Made by a program: the position numbers and the translations under genes
From: Prorocentrum cordatum
Taxonomy: Eukaryota > Sar > Dinophyceae > Prorocentrales > Prorocentraceae
DNA: 64,000 bases
Direction of reading: 5' to 3'
NCBI GenBank assembly: GCA_963575745.1
Contig: CAUYUJ010020529.1
Location: 91,177-155,176, forward strand
Shown here: positions 11,529 to 20,635 of the stretch, in pieces
How the letters are laid out: every line of letters begins with the position of its first letter
How positions within the stretch are numbered: position 1 is the first letter of the stretch
Notes under the pieces: generated by a model
Told to the model about the DNA's origin: nothing
Database searches by the model: none
What the model saw: the letters and a program-made list of their open reading frames with translations, nothing else

Positions 11529-14500
11529 ATGGAGCCGCTTCGGCGCATGCGCCGTAAGGGTTCCATTGGGGCTTCGCGTCCAAGCTCTCCCACGGTGCGA
11601 CGGCTCGGTGACGAGTTGGAGAGCATTAGTGCGGACTGTGTTGGTGTCCCCGATACCCCCCCCAGCTCCCGAGGACCCGAGGCGCGTCTAGCTGCTGAAC
11701 TTCGCCGCAGCGCCGCCCGCGGGGGGACAGGAGAAGGAGTAGGAACAGGAAGGAAGGAGTTTCACACGCCGACCTTTGATCCTCCCTCCCCTTCCCCGTC
11801 GGGAGCAATCCCAACCGCGTCAGGCGAAAGCCTTACCGGTCTCGATACTCCAGGGCGCTTCCGCGCTAACCGCCGATGGACCTCAGGTGCTGGAACCCCC
11901 AGCCCTGCGACCGTCCCTGTGGCGGAGCACGTAGCTACCTTCGAGGAACTCAGTAGACCAGTGTCGGCACAGCCACAGACGCGGTACCCCAAGGTATCAT
12001 CGGATGAGACATCACACACACATGGTCCGAGTCGCAGCTCGTCCGCGCGCAACCGCCGTGGAGCCCCAGGCCCATGCGGCGAGAGCAGGTCGAGCCCGCG
12101 CACTGCCTCTCAGAGGCCATGCACTCCCCGCGACAGGGGACACAGGGAAGCTGACGCTCCCCACCTCTCCATCTCAGACGACCAGCTGGCGGAGACGTCC
12201 GCCGCAGGTGACATAGCTGAGCTCAGAGACCAGGTTGAAACCTTCGTGTCCAGCCAATACTCTGGACTACTACAGAGCGTTCAGACGAATGCCACGGATA
12301 CTGCAGCCATACGCCGCGATCTTGACGGCGCCTTAGGGATCATCGATTCCAGGATCGCCGAAGATAGACGCATCATAGGAGAACTGCAGTACCAGGTTGA
12401 TCGTGAGGTGTCACACTCAGGTGAACGAACGGCGATGGTCGAGAACCTGCGCAACTATCTCGCGCAGATGGAGCAACAACTTGTGATCGTACGCGACACA
12501 GGCATTTCTGCGGTCAGGATTTTACACGATGAGATCCACGACCAGCTCCGTAACCGACCAACCCCAACCGAGGCCACAGACCTCGGCGACGTTCAGTCTC
12601 AGATCAATGATCTTCGATCTTACCTAGACCACACTACGGCGACGCTTCGTACCGAAGCACACACAAACTCGTCGAACCTGATCGACATGTTGCAGCGTAC
12701 TGAGAGAGTCATCACTCAAAGGCTTGATGCGACCAACGCTGTCGTGCAGCCACTCGCTAACCGGATCTCTGACATAGAGCAGCGTTTCCCTGGTGTACAG
12801 GACGCCCTGGCAGAGTTGCGTGTCGGACGAGCCCAGACTGATCAGCTGGATTCTCCTCCCACGGTTTACGATTTCGCCCGCCTCACTGACAGGTTGCAGG
12901 AGGTTGAGAAGGCGGCGGACCACACGCAGTTAGAGCTCTCCCAGGTTATTCATGAAAGAGATACTGAGAAGGTACGTGTTGAGAGTTATCTCGCACGTCT
13001 GGAAAGCGAGGTGGAGGCACTAAGCGCCCGTCTCCGAGCATGCGAGCATCGGCTTGATCGGTATTCCCAACGGTCTCGGGATACTGATGAGTATACACGC
13101 CAAAAGGTGGGTCAAATACAAGAAGACATGACGAGCTGGACGAATCAGCTGATCGACCACACTAACGACACCAACATTCACCTTCGACCTGCAGCCGACC
13201 CGCGCAGGCCGACGGCAGTGTCCGCCGAAGCACCACAAGCTTCAGCAGGACAACAACGACGCACATCTCCAGGAGCAGCCTCCGCGGCAGCTTCTGCACA
13301 GACACGCCATGTGTCTCCTGTGCGCACAGAACCAACCATCGACGGTGCACCGATACCCTCACAGCCAGCGTCTGCGGTGTCGGTCCATACTACGACGCCT
13401 ATCAAGGAGTCAGACACCGTCCGTGTACCTGTCTTGCCTAAGATCACGCAGCTGCTGGAGTGGCAGCAAAGGGTGCGGAAGAACTTCGGGGCCGCCTCAG
13501 GGCGACCATCCAAAGCATACGCCTTCCTATGCGTGGCAGAACAACCCGAATGCACATTCGAGGATTTACAAGACAGTGGAGACTTTGAGAGCATCGATTG
13601 CAAACTCGCAACCGCTCTGAGCGACATCTTATCCTCAGACTTACGCTACCAAATCAGGCTCATCGAGACCAGAGAGCACAAAGCAGGACGCATGCTCAAA
13701 GGACGCCAGATATACTGGCATATCCTACAGTCCTACAAAGTGACAGACGTCGACGACGACCTGCACGATTTCGAGCGCCTTAAAGAACTGAGGATGAGAG
13801 ACGAAGATTTGCAACGTTTCATTACCGATTGGGACGCCTTACTCTTGGAATGCCGAGAAGTACCCGATCCAAAGATATTGGAATCGCTATTCCGCACACA
13901 GATTCGTAGACATGCATGGATGAAACAAGACATGTACGAGTACCAGCGCATGAAGATGAGCGACCCGAATCGTACCTACGGTTGGCTTCGACAGCGTGTC
14001 CTGGACATACTGGAGATTAAACAATTGGAGAAAAATCAAAACAAGCTACGGTACGAACACGAGACACGATCTCAGGTTAACGTGTGCGTTGCATGGAAGA
14101 AAGGCAATTGTCGCAATGGTGAACGGTGCAAGGCTTTACATACATATTCCAGGGATTGGAAGAACAACAAATCTTCCAGAACATCAACGGCTGGTGGCAA
14201 CCCCCGCCGTAGTATGTCCACTCCTGCGAATCACAAGAAGCCAGCATCAAGGCCGTTCTGCTTCGATTTTGCCAAGCGCAACACATGTACCAGAGGTGAT
14301 AAGTGTAACTACCCGCACGTCGCACAGTGCAAGGATTTCGCACAGAACAAGTGCACAAAAGGCGACAAATGCAAATACGCTCATCTCGCACCTGGTGCAA
14401 AGACTCCTGAACGAAGCCCGAGTCGACCACGGACTTCCAGCCAGGACAGCCGTGGCCGATCACCATCCCGCGGATCAGGAAGCCAACGGTCTTCACAACG

Positions 14501-17500
14501 CGGGGGGTTTCGCTACGCAAGCGATTCGCGACAGGGACGTGACAACCGACGCCAATACGACCGATCCCGTTCCACATCCAGGAGGTCCCAAGACTCTCGC
14601 AGCCAATCGAGAAGTCGTTACGACAGATCTTCGAGATCTACCTCCCGAGGACGAGACAATCGTGGCGGCGGACGTGGCAGTCCACGCGGCCGGGATCGAT
14701 CATATGGCAGTGACGAAGGACGTGGCAAGCGGTATCCGAGCCGCGGATCGCCCCGTGGTTCACCCAACACTAGAGCACGTTCTCCTGCCAACTTTAGACA
14801 TTCACGCCGTTCAGACCGCAGCTACGTCATCCGCGACAAGACCCTCATGGCCAACACCAAGGCCACAACGACATCTACCAAGATACGTCGTCGGATACGC
14901 TTCGACGTACGCAACGTGGACTACTATTTTCATACCATACCTGGCAGAGCCAGACTGGACAGGTGGAAAGAACTGCCGAATGAGGGTGACATCGTCAAAG
15001 TACCAGATCCATTACCACAAAAATGGTGGGATGCTAGTGCAGAGGCCTTACGAGAATGTCAACAAGAGGCACAACTATGGTACGACGAACTGTACGACTA
15101 CCGACACAACAAAGAGTCGGTGGCCACACCAACTGCGATCCGAAAGCATGACGACACTGTCAAGCAGTCATCAAAGACTGCCCAGACGACAACAACGACA
15201 AAGCAAGTCGACACTCCACGCTCGACTGCAGCATTGACAAGGTCTTGGGTTCTTGACAGTGGTTCTGCCCATCATATTCAGGGAAAACATGAACTTACGC
15301 AGACCGAGTCGGATCGCATATCTATTCGCGAAGAGCATATTCTGGAAACTGCAAATGGTGATCGTACCGTCAACGAGCACTACGACATACGGCTACCCGA
15401 AGTTGGACTGCATAGTTCAGCCCTTGCTTTACCAGACTGCCCATCATTACTATCAGTTGGAAAATTGATCGAGGTTGATGGCTTTCGACAGCTTTGGGAT
15501 CCTGAGCTGGGCTACATGCTTCAGGATCCGGGGGGCCAATGGTATAAGATTCCAGTCAACAATCGAGTGCCAGAGTTACGGCTTGACGACTTAACACGGA
15601 TACCACCACCACGTTTATGCACTTCGTCGGCACCCCGCCGTCGTCAGCGAAAGCGTTCATCCGCCCGCTGTAACGACACTTATTGGTGCTGCAAAACTAC
15701 AGAGCAACCAACCACTGCAGACGAGCTACGACCCCACATAGGGACCTGCCCCAAGAGACCACATGTCGGAGAGGGAGGAGGAGCACGGACCATCACGGTC
15801 GAAGAACCTCCCGACACAAGAACAGACGAGACCAACGTGGACACGACCACCGACTCGCCTACGTCTCAGATGCAGTGTTCTCCTCCACAATGCGGGGGGT
15901 TCGATATAGCTCAAGCAGACAACGACATACCGACAGAGACACCCACACGAACGCATCCAGACAACGATCGAGTTCTGCCCAACAGACAAAAGAAACCGAT
16001 CGACCCGATGCATTACATGACTCACAGCCCAAAACATCCCGACTGTGAGATCTGTTCTCGTACGATGGCACAGAATGCCCCGTGTAGACGACAGCGCAAA
16101 CCACATTCACCGGCAGACCCCGCCGAAGAGGATCACGCCTACGAAGCTTTTGTCCCGAAGAAGTTCGGTGAAGCTCTAACTGCTGACCATATCGCACTGG
16201 CCAAAGACGATGCCGCGGACAAACATGGCGACACATATGCACTTGTTGTCCTTGACAGATATACTGGCATCTTCATGGCCTACCCAGCGCTACACAAAGA
16301 CGCAGCTACTACAAAGGCATCCTTTCAACAGTTCATCGCCGCGAACGATGAGGTGAAGCATATCTACACAGACAATTCTGGAGAGCTTCAGAAAGCTTGC
16401 CGCCAATTGGGATGGAGACACGACACGAGTACGCCACATCGTCCACAGACAAATGGATTGATTGAGCGCGTTGTCAAAATTGTCATCCTTGGTACCAGAG
16501 CTGTGTTACATATGTCTGGTCTGGGACACGAATGGTGGAAAGAGGCCATGCAAGCCTTTTGCTGTGGACACAACTTTGTGCATACATCCACGGGCGTTGC
16601 TGCCCTCAAAGAGGAGCATGCAGAAAAGACAGCTCATGAAATAAGATTTGGCGAAAGCTTTCCTGGGCACTGCATACCATTCGGTGCTCGGATATTTTGG
16701 AAATGCCTCAACCCCGAGATTAACAACGAGACTGCAAAATTTAAAGAAAACACTCGGGAAGGGTTATTCATGGGATACCACTCACACTCTGGTGGACGAT
16801 GGTCAGGTGACTACCTTGTTTTGGACACGGCTACATGCGCCAAGAACCCTGATGGTGATCTGTGCCATGTGCACAGAGTCAAAGACATCATCATCCCTGA
16901 TGGCAAGTTCACCTACCCCGTGAAAGATGGTACTCTACGACATCATAACCCTGAGGCACACGACGAGGTGAAGGCATCTACTTCTCGCCCCTTGGGTGAC
17001 AAGCCAATGCCTGACCCTCCACTTTCTTACCCTAAAGAATGGGATGATCCGTCTATGATGACAACGGAAGATAACGCTGTTGATATCCAGACATCGGCTT
17101 CTGAAGTTGCTGCACCAGCGCCGGAGCCAGACTACTGGGAACAGCGTGGATATTGCGTCATCAGACACATTCGTACCCCAAGAAAGAAACTATTCATCCC
17201 AACGGACGACGTCATGAATATACCAGTACCTGTTGACCAACTCGACGTGACACGAGATTTCAAAACGACTTCTACTTTCGAGGGCGAAAGTAACTTCCGA
17301 GATGTTTGGGATGGTGTTAGCGCCAACGACCACAGGGAGCTGAGCGAGCCGTGGACAGGCACGATTCAGTTCTATGAGCTTCCAAAAATAACGCCAGACG
17401 GCAAAATGGTGGTTCGTGGACGCGAGACACGTGTGCAGACTACTACACGTCCTGATCACGTTCTTCCCGAGCATTGGAAAACACTTTCCCGTGGACAGCA

Positions 17501-19052
17501 AAAGAAAGAGATCGATTACGCCAACGACGTTAAACGAGCCCGTGAAATTCGTGATCGTGCTGCATTGCGAGTGTGGACAAGACAGGATAAACAGGTCAAC
17601 AATTTCCGTACTACTACATCAGGCGGACCCACATGGAATACTGTGGAACGACGGATTACATACGACACTGACAATGGTGACGTCATCCGCGACGAGAATG
17701 TCAAAGGCGTGACAAACAAAGAAATACTGTATGCCAAATTACCTGGTGGGCCACGTGACATTACCACGGTACTATACTACCGTCAACTACCACAACAGCA
17801 CGATGGAGAAGAACGTGCTTTGGTATTTGTGGATAATGAAGGAACCGACTTTGGGACTTTGAACCCGCTCATACGCAAGTTCACCCAGTCGGTAGCAATA
17901 CCAACCATGCCACGTGAGACCAACTACATGCCGGCACACAGAGATAAAATACCAGATTCGACATGGTCACGCCCAGCATTAGTTACCAGAAACCTGAGTA
18001 AGAAAGAAGTTGCCGCAGAACCACGTGCACAAGAAGCCCTACGAAAAGAATACGAGAGATTGGAAATGAAACAAACATGGATGTTGGAGACTGTTGCAGA
18101 AAAAGCTGACATTGAGTCACAAGCTGTTCGCAATGGAACAAAGGGGCACTTCTTCAATATATTGGAATTATCTTCAGTCAAACATGAAGAACTTCCTCCT
18201 GATCTACGTAAATTCAAGGGCAGAGTGGTGGTTCAGGGCAATACAGGCAAAGATGAAACTGGTTTGGCCGCCATGTTCGCCGACGCCGCTTCCAGTGCTT
18301 CGCATATAGAGGCTTCCAAACTTTGCGATGCTACTGCATTATTACCGCAATATGCGGGAGAGCAAAGTGACGCACCTGGAGCTTACGCGCAGGCATTATT
18401 ATACGGCGACGGACGAATTGATCCAGTTGATACTTGGATTACTATACCTAAATGGCGACAACCGACATCATGGTCAAAATGCAATAACCCAGTGTGCCGA
18501 TTGCGATTGGCACTATACGGACACCCTCTTGCAGGTGTCTTTTGGGAACGAAAATGCCGTACATGCTTGGAAAGCGTCGGTTTCGAGCCTATTTCAGGAT
18601 GGGAATGTGTATGGAGACACAACAAACTGGGACTGATACTTTCAGTATATGTGGACGATTTCAAATTGGCCGGCCCAGCTCATAATCTACAGACTGGCTG
18701 GGATTATATTCGTAAAAGCGGTATCGATTTGGATCCACCTACTCCATACTCACAATATTTGGGTTGTGGACAACAAGCATATGACGTACCGCAGAGCATC
18801 TTCGACAAAAGAATGTCCACAATACGCCCTATGCTACCTGCACACAACGAGAAAGAATACAATACGGCAAAACACGTTCGTGGTATTCGACATGACATGC
18901 TTGGTTTTACAGATCAGTGCATTGAGCGGTACCTGGAATGCGCCTCCAAGCGCGCCCAGGGAAAAAGGGTCACGTCGGAAACGATCCGACTCGCCGAGGG
19001 CTTCGCGATCCAAATCGCCATCTTCCTCCGGGTCGGTCGCCAGACCTACTAG
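11529..19052 (+). CDS. Gag-Pol of copia element: Gag, protease, integrase, reverse transcriptase
   Basis: The frame is open from inside the LTR. I place the start at the ATG at 11529 (Met-Glu-Pro-Leu-Arg-Arg) because 11370 lies within the LTR. An acidic, coiled-coil-rich Gag region covers about 12200-13200. Three CCCH zinc fingers (C-x7/8-C-x5-C-x3-H) lie at 14085-14141, 14259-14318 and 14328-14384, where most copia Gags have a CCHC knuckle. An Arg/Ser-rich tract follows (14400-14830). The aspartic protease motif DSGS starts at 15255. The integrase has an HHCC-like stretch near 16010-16060 and catalytic Asp 16185, Asp 16371 and Glu 16464. RT shows 'RVVVQG' near 18220 and YVDD at 18648-18659. 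The frame ends at 19052, before RNase H, because of a +1 shift near 18945-18965. The element probably makes virus-like particles and integrates cDNA. Confidence 0.93.
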   Translation: MEPLRRMRRKGSIGASRPSSPTVRRLGDELESISADCVGVPDTPPSSRGPEARLAAELRRSAARGGTGEGVGTGRKEFHTPTFDPPSPSPSGAIPTASGESLTGLDTPGRFRANRRWTSGAGTPSPATVPVAEHVATFEELSRPVSAQPQTRYPKVSSDETSHTHGPSRSSSARNRRGAPGPCGESRSSPRTASQRPCTPRDRGHREADAPHLSISDDQLAETSAAGDIAELRDQVETFVSSQYSGLLQSVQTNATDTAAIRRDLDGALGIIDSRIAEDRRIIGELQYQVDREVSHSGERTAMVENLRNYLAQMEQQLVIVRDTGISAVRILHDEIHDQLRNRPTPTEATDLGDVQSQINDLRSYLDHTTATLRTEAHTNSSNLIDMLQRTERVITQRLDATNAVVQPLANRISDIEQRFPGVQDALAELRVGRAQTDQLDSPPTVYDFARLTDRLQEVEKAADHTQLELSQVIHERDTEKVRVESYLARLESEVEALSARLRACEHRLDRYSQRSRDTDEYTRQKVGQIQEDMTSWTNQLIDHTNDTNIHLRPAADPRRPTAVSAEAPQASAGQQRRTSPGAASAAASAQTRHVSPVRTEPTIDGAPIPSQPASAVSVHTTTPIKESDTVRVPVLPKITQLLEWQQRVRKNFGAASGRPSKAYAFLCVAEQPECTFEDLQDSGDFESIDCKLATALSDILSSDLRYQIRLIETREHKAGRMLKGRQIYWHILQSYKVTDVDDDLHDFERLKELRMRDEDLQRFITDWDALLLECREVPDPKILESLFRTQIRRHAWMKQDMYEYQRMKMSDPNRTYGWLRQRVLDILEIKQLEKNQNKLRYEHETRSQVNVCVAWKKGNCRNGERCKALHTYSRDWKNNKSSRTSTAGGNPRRSMSTPANHKKPASRPFCFDFAKRNTCTRGDKCNYPHVAQCKDFAQNKCTKGDKCKYAHLAPGAKTPERSPSRPRTSSQDSRGRSPSRGSGSQRSSQRGGFRYASDSRQGRDNRRQYDRSRSTSRRSQDSRSQSRSRYDRSSRSTSRGRDNRGGGRGSPRGRDRSYGSDEGRGKRYPSRGSPRGSPNTRARSPANFRHSRRSDRSYVIRDKTLMANTKATTTSTKIRRRIRFDVRNVDYYFHTIPGRARLDRWKELPNEGDIVKVPDPLPQKWWDASAEALRECQQEAQLWYDELYDYRHNKESVATPTAIRKHDDTVKQSSKTAQTTTTTKQVDTPRSTAALTRSWVLDSGSAHHIQGKHELTQTESDRISIREEHILETANGDRTVNEHYDIRLPEVGLHSSALALPDCPSLLSVGKLIEVDGFRQLWDPELGYMLQDPGGQWYKIPVNNRVPELRLDDLTRIPPPRLCTSSAPRRRQRKRSSARCNDTYWCCKTTEQPTTADELRPHIGTCPKRPHVGEGGGARTITVEEPPDTRTDETNVDTTTDSPTSQMQCSPPQCGGFDIAQADNDIPTETPTRTHPDNDRVLPNRQKKPIDPMHYMTHSPKHPDCEICSRTMAQNAPCRRQRKPHSPADPAEEDHAYEAFVPKKFGEALTADHIALAKDDAADKHGDTYALVVLDRYTGIFMAYPALHKDAATTKASFQQFIAANDEVKHIYTDNSGELQKACRQLGWRHDTSTPHRPQTNGLIERVVKIVILGTRAVLHMSGLGHEWWKEAMQAFCCGHNFVHTSTGVAALKEEHAEKTAHEIRFGESFPGHCIPFGARIFWKCLNPEINNETAKFKENTREGLFMGYHSHSGGRWSGDYLVLDTATCAKNPDGDLCHVHRVKDIIIPDGKFTYPVKDGTLRHHNPEAHDEVKASTSRPLGDKPMPDPPLSYPKEWDDPSMMTTEDNAVDIQTSASEVAAPAPEPDYWEQRGYCVIRHIRTPRKKLFIPTDDVMNIPVPVDQLDVTRDFKTTSTFEGESNFRDVWDGVSANDHRELSEPWTGTIQFYELPKITPDGKMVVRGRETRVQTTTRPDHVLPEHWKTLSRGQQKKEIDYANDVKRAREIRDRAALRVWTRQDKQVNNFRTTTSGGPTWNTVERRITYDTDNGDVIRDENVKGVTNKEILYAKLPGGPRDITTVLYYRQLPQQHDGEERALVFVDNEGTDFGTLNPLIRKFTQSVAIPTMPRETNYMPAHRDKIPDSTWSRPALVTRNLSKKEVAAEPRAQEALRKEYERLEMKQTWMLETVAEKADIESQAVRNGTKGHFFNILELSSVKHEELPPDLRKFKGRVVVQGNTGKDETGLAAMFADAASSASHIEASKLCDATALLPQYAGEQSDAPGAYAQALLYGDGRIDPVDTWITIPKWRQPTSWSKCNNPVCRLRLALYGHPLAGVFWERKCRTCLESVGFEPISGWECVWRHNKLGLILSVYVDDFKLAGPAHNLQTGWDYIRKSGIDLDPPTPYSQYLGCGQQAYDVPQSIFDKRMSTIRPMLPAHNEKEYNTAKHVRGIRHDMLGFTDQCIERYLECASKRAQGKRVTSETIRLAEGFAIQIAIFLRVGRQTY

Positions 19053-20601
19053 TGTGCTCAACGCACGGACAAGATCATCCAGCCCAGCAAAATCGATCGA
19101 CACAACTTCTACCAATACCATACCCGCCACATACCATGATCTACCCGACGCAGAGACCCCTGGCATCGAGGACACCTCCTTCACTGAGTCCGACTATTCA
19201 GACGAGGGCGTTCTCGGCCAGGACGCGGCAAGTGTGCTAATGAAGATCCTGTACTTGGCACGTTGCTGTCGTTTCGATCTTCTACATCCGGTATGTATGT
19301 TGGCCAGAGAAATTACCAAATGGAATACTACATGTGACAAACGTCTACATCGGTTGATATGCTACATCAAAACGACGCGTACACACTGCTTACACGGATG
19401 GATAGGCGATTCATCAGACAAGTTATCCATCATGCTGTTCACTGACGCCTCGTTCGCTGATTGCATTACATCATCCAAATCCACTACCGGTGTTTTTGCT
19501 GCGCTTGTTGGACCCAATACGTTCTTTCCAGTCAACGCTGTATGTAAGAAACAAACGGTTGTTTCACATTCATCTACTGAATCGGAGATCGTTGCTCTCG
19601 ATTCCGCACTACGACTGGAAGGGTTACCACTACTATCATTCTGGGAAGCCGTGGTGGGAGTTGCCAAAACATGCAAAGAGAAGAATACATGCCTGAGTTG
19701 CCATCGACACGTTGACCCGGCGATGTGTCCTACATTGGCAGCCAAAAAGAAGCGTAAACCATCGCCTCGCAAGGCACCCCCTACTCGGGGATCTTCTCCT
19801 AGCCGTAGGCAACTACCGCTAAATACGGATTTGCCTACGACTCCAAAGAGACGTACAATATCCCATGAAGGTACCGTACTACACGTGGATCCAGAGCCAG
19901 CTCCAGAGATCAGTGCACCGAAAGTACGACTTATCGTCTTGGAGGATAACCAGGCCGTTATCAAAATTGTCCAAAAGGGACGTACACCAGCACTTCGTCA
20001 TCTTCATCGTACTCATCGTATCAATCTGGATTGGATATGCGAAACATGTCAAATTGAACATATCGAGCTTAAATATGTAGGAACAAAAGAGCAGATCGCA
20101 GATATGATGACCAAACATTTCGAGACCAAGAAAGCAGACCTTTGGAAGGACCTCTTGGAACACTCGCTTATTTTTCCTGTTACTCCGATACAATGTCCGC
20201 CGATACGAGGGCCTCGGAGGCCCGACGGTTTACCTCATGAAGCGGAACCTCCTAAATTGAATGGATGCCCAGAAATATGCAAGATATTGCTGACGGAAAA
20301 AGAAAGATGGGGCGAGGTAGGATCAGAATGCGGATTTCAGTGTGTTGGACAAGCTAACCATGAGGGGCTATGTGCATGCATGTACCACTATGGCGTACCA
20401 GCCGCAGATACTGCGTCGCGCACACCTCGTTCACGCGCACGTTCACCGCACGGTAGACATCCTCGCCATCCTCCCTCACCTCAACGAGATGCAGAGAGAG
20501 TTAGGACATTGATTATTCGTTCACACCGCAGCAGTTTTACGACTCGAGCTGCAAAGCTTACAAAGCATCCTGTTTGCCGCTTGCGAGGCGAACATAAGTG
20601 A
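18940..20601 (+). CDS. Pol continuation: basic linker and RNase H
   Basis: Reads in the frame +1 to the upstream pol frame. The switch lies at or near 'gggaaaaaggg' (18959-18969), where a single inserted base would explain it. The segment begins with a Ser/Arg/Lys-rich linker (18970-19090), unlike typical copia pol. RNase H follows, with 'LFTDASFAD' (Asp at 19444), 'SSTESEIVAL' and the C-terminal 'VLEDNQAVI' and 'KEQIADMMTKHF' blocks. An insert of about 85 residues, Lys/Arg/Pro-rich with two Cys pairs, splits RNase H at 19680-19920. The C-terminal tail after RNase H is Cys-rich and then Arg/Ser-rich. Alternatives to mutation are programmed +1 frameshifting or a sequencing error in the homopolymer. 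Confidence 0.85.
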   Translation, partial: APPSAPREKGSRRKRSDSPRASRSKSPSSSGSVARPTSVLNARTRSSSPAKSIDTTSTNTIPATYHDLPDAETPGIEDTSFTESDYSDEGVLGQDAASVLMKILYLARCCRFDLLHPVCMLAREITKWNTTCDKRLHRLICYIKTTRTHCLHGWIGDSSDKLSIMLFTDASFADCITSSKSTTGVFAALVGPNTFFPVNAVCKKQTVVSHSSTESEIVALDSALRLEGLPLLSFWEAVVGVAKTCKEKNTCLSCHRHVDPAMCPTLAAKKKRKPSPRKAPPTRGSSPSRRQLPLNTDLPTTPKRRTISHEGTVLHVDPEPAPEISAPKVRLIVLEDNQAVIKIVQKGRTPALRHLHRTHRINLDWICETCQIEHIELKYVGTKEQIADMMTKHFETKKADLWKDLLEHSLIFPVTPIQCPPIRGPRRPDGLPHEAEPPKLNGCPEICKILLTEKERWGEVGSECGFQCVGQANHEGLCACMYHYGVPAADTASRTPRSRARSPHGRHPRHPPSPQRDAERVRTLIIRSHRSSFTTRAAKLTKHPVCRLRGEHK

Positions 20602-20635
20602 GATCGGTTCTAATCCCGACCCCTCCATCCACGAG

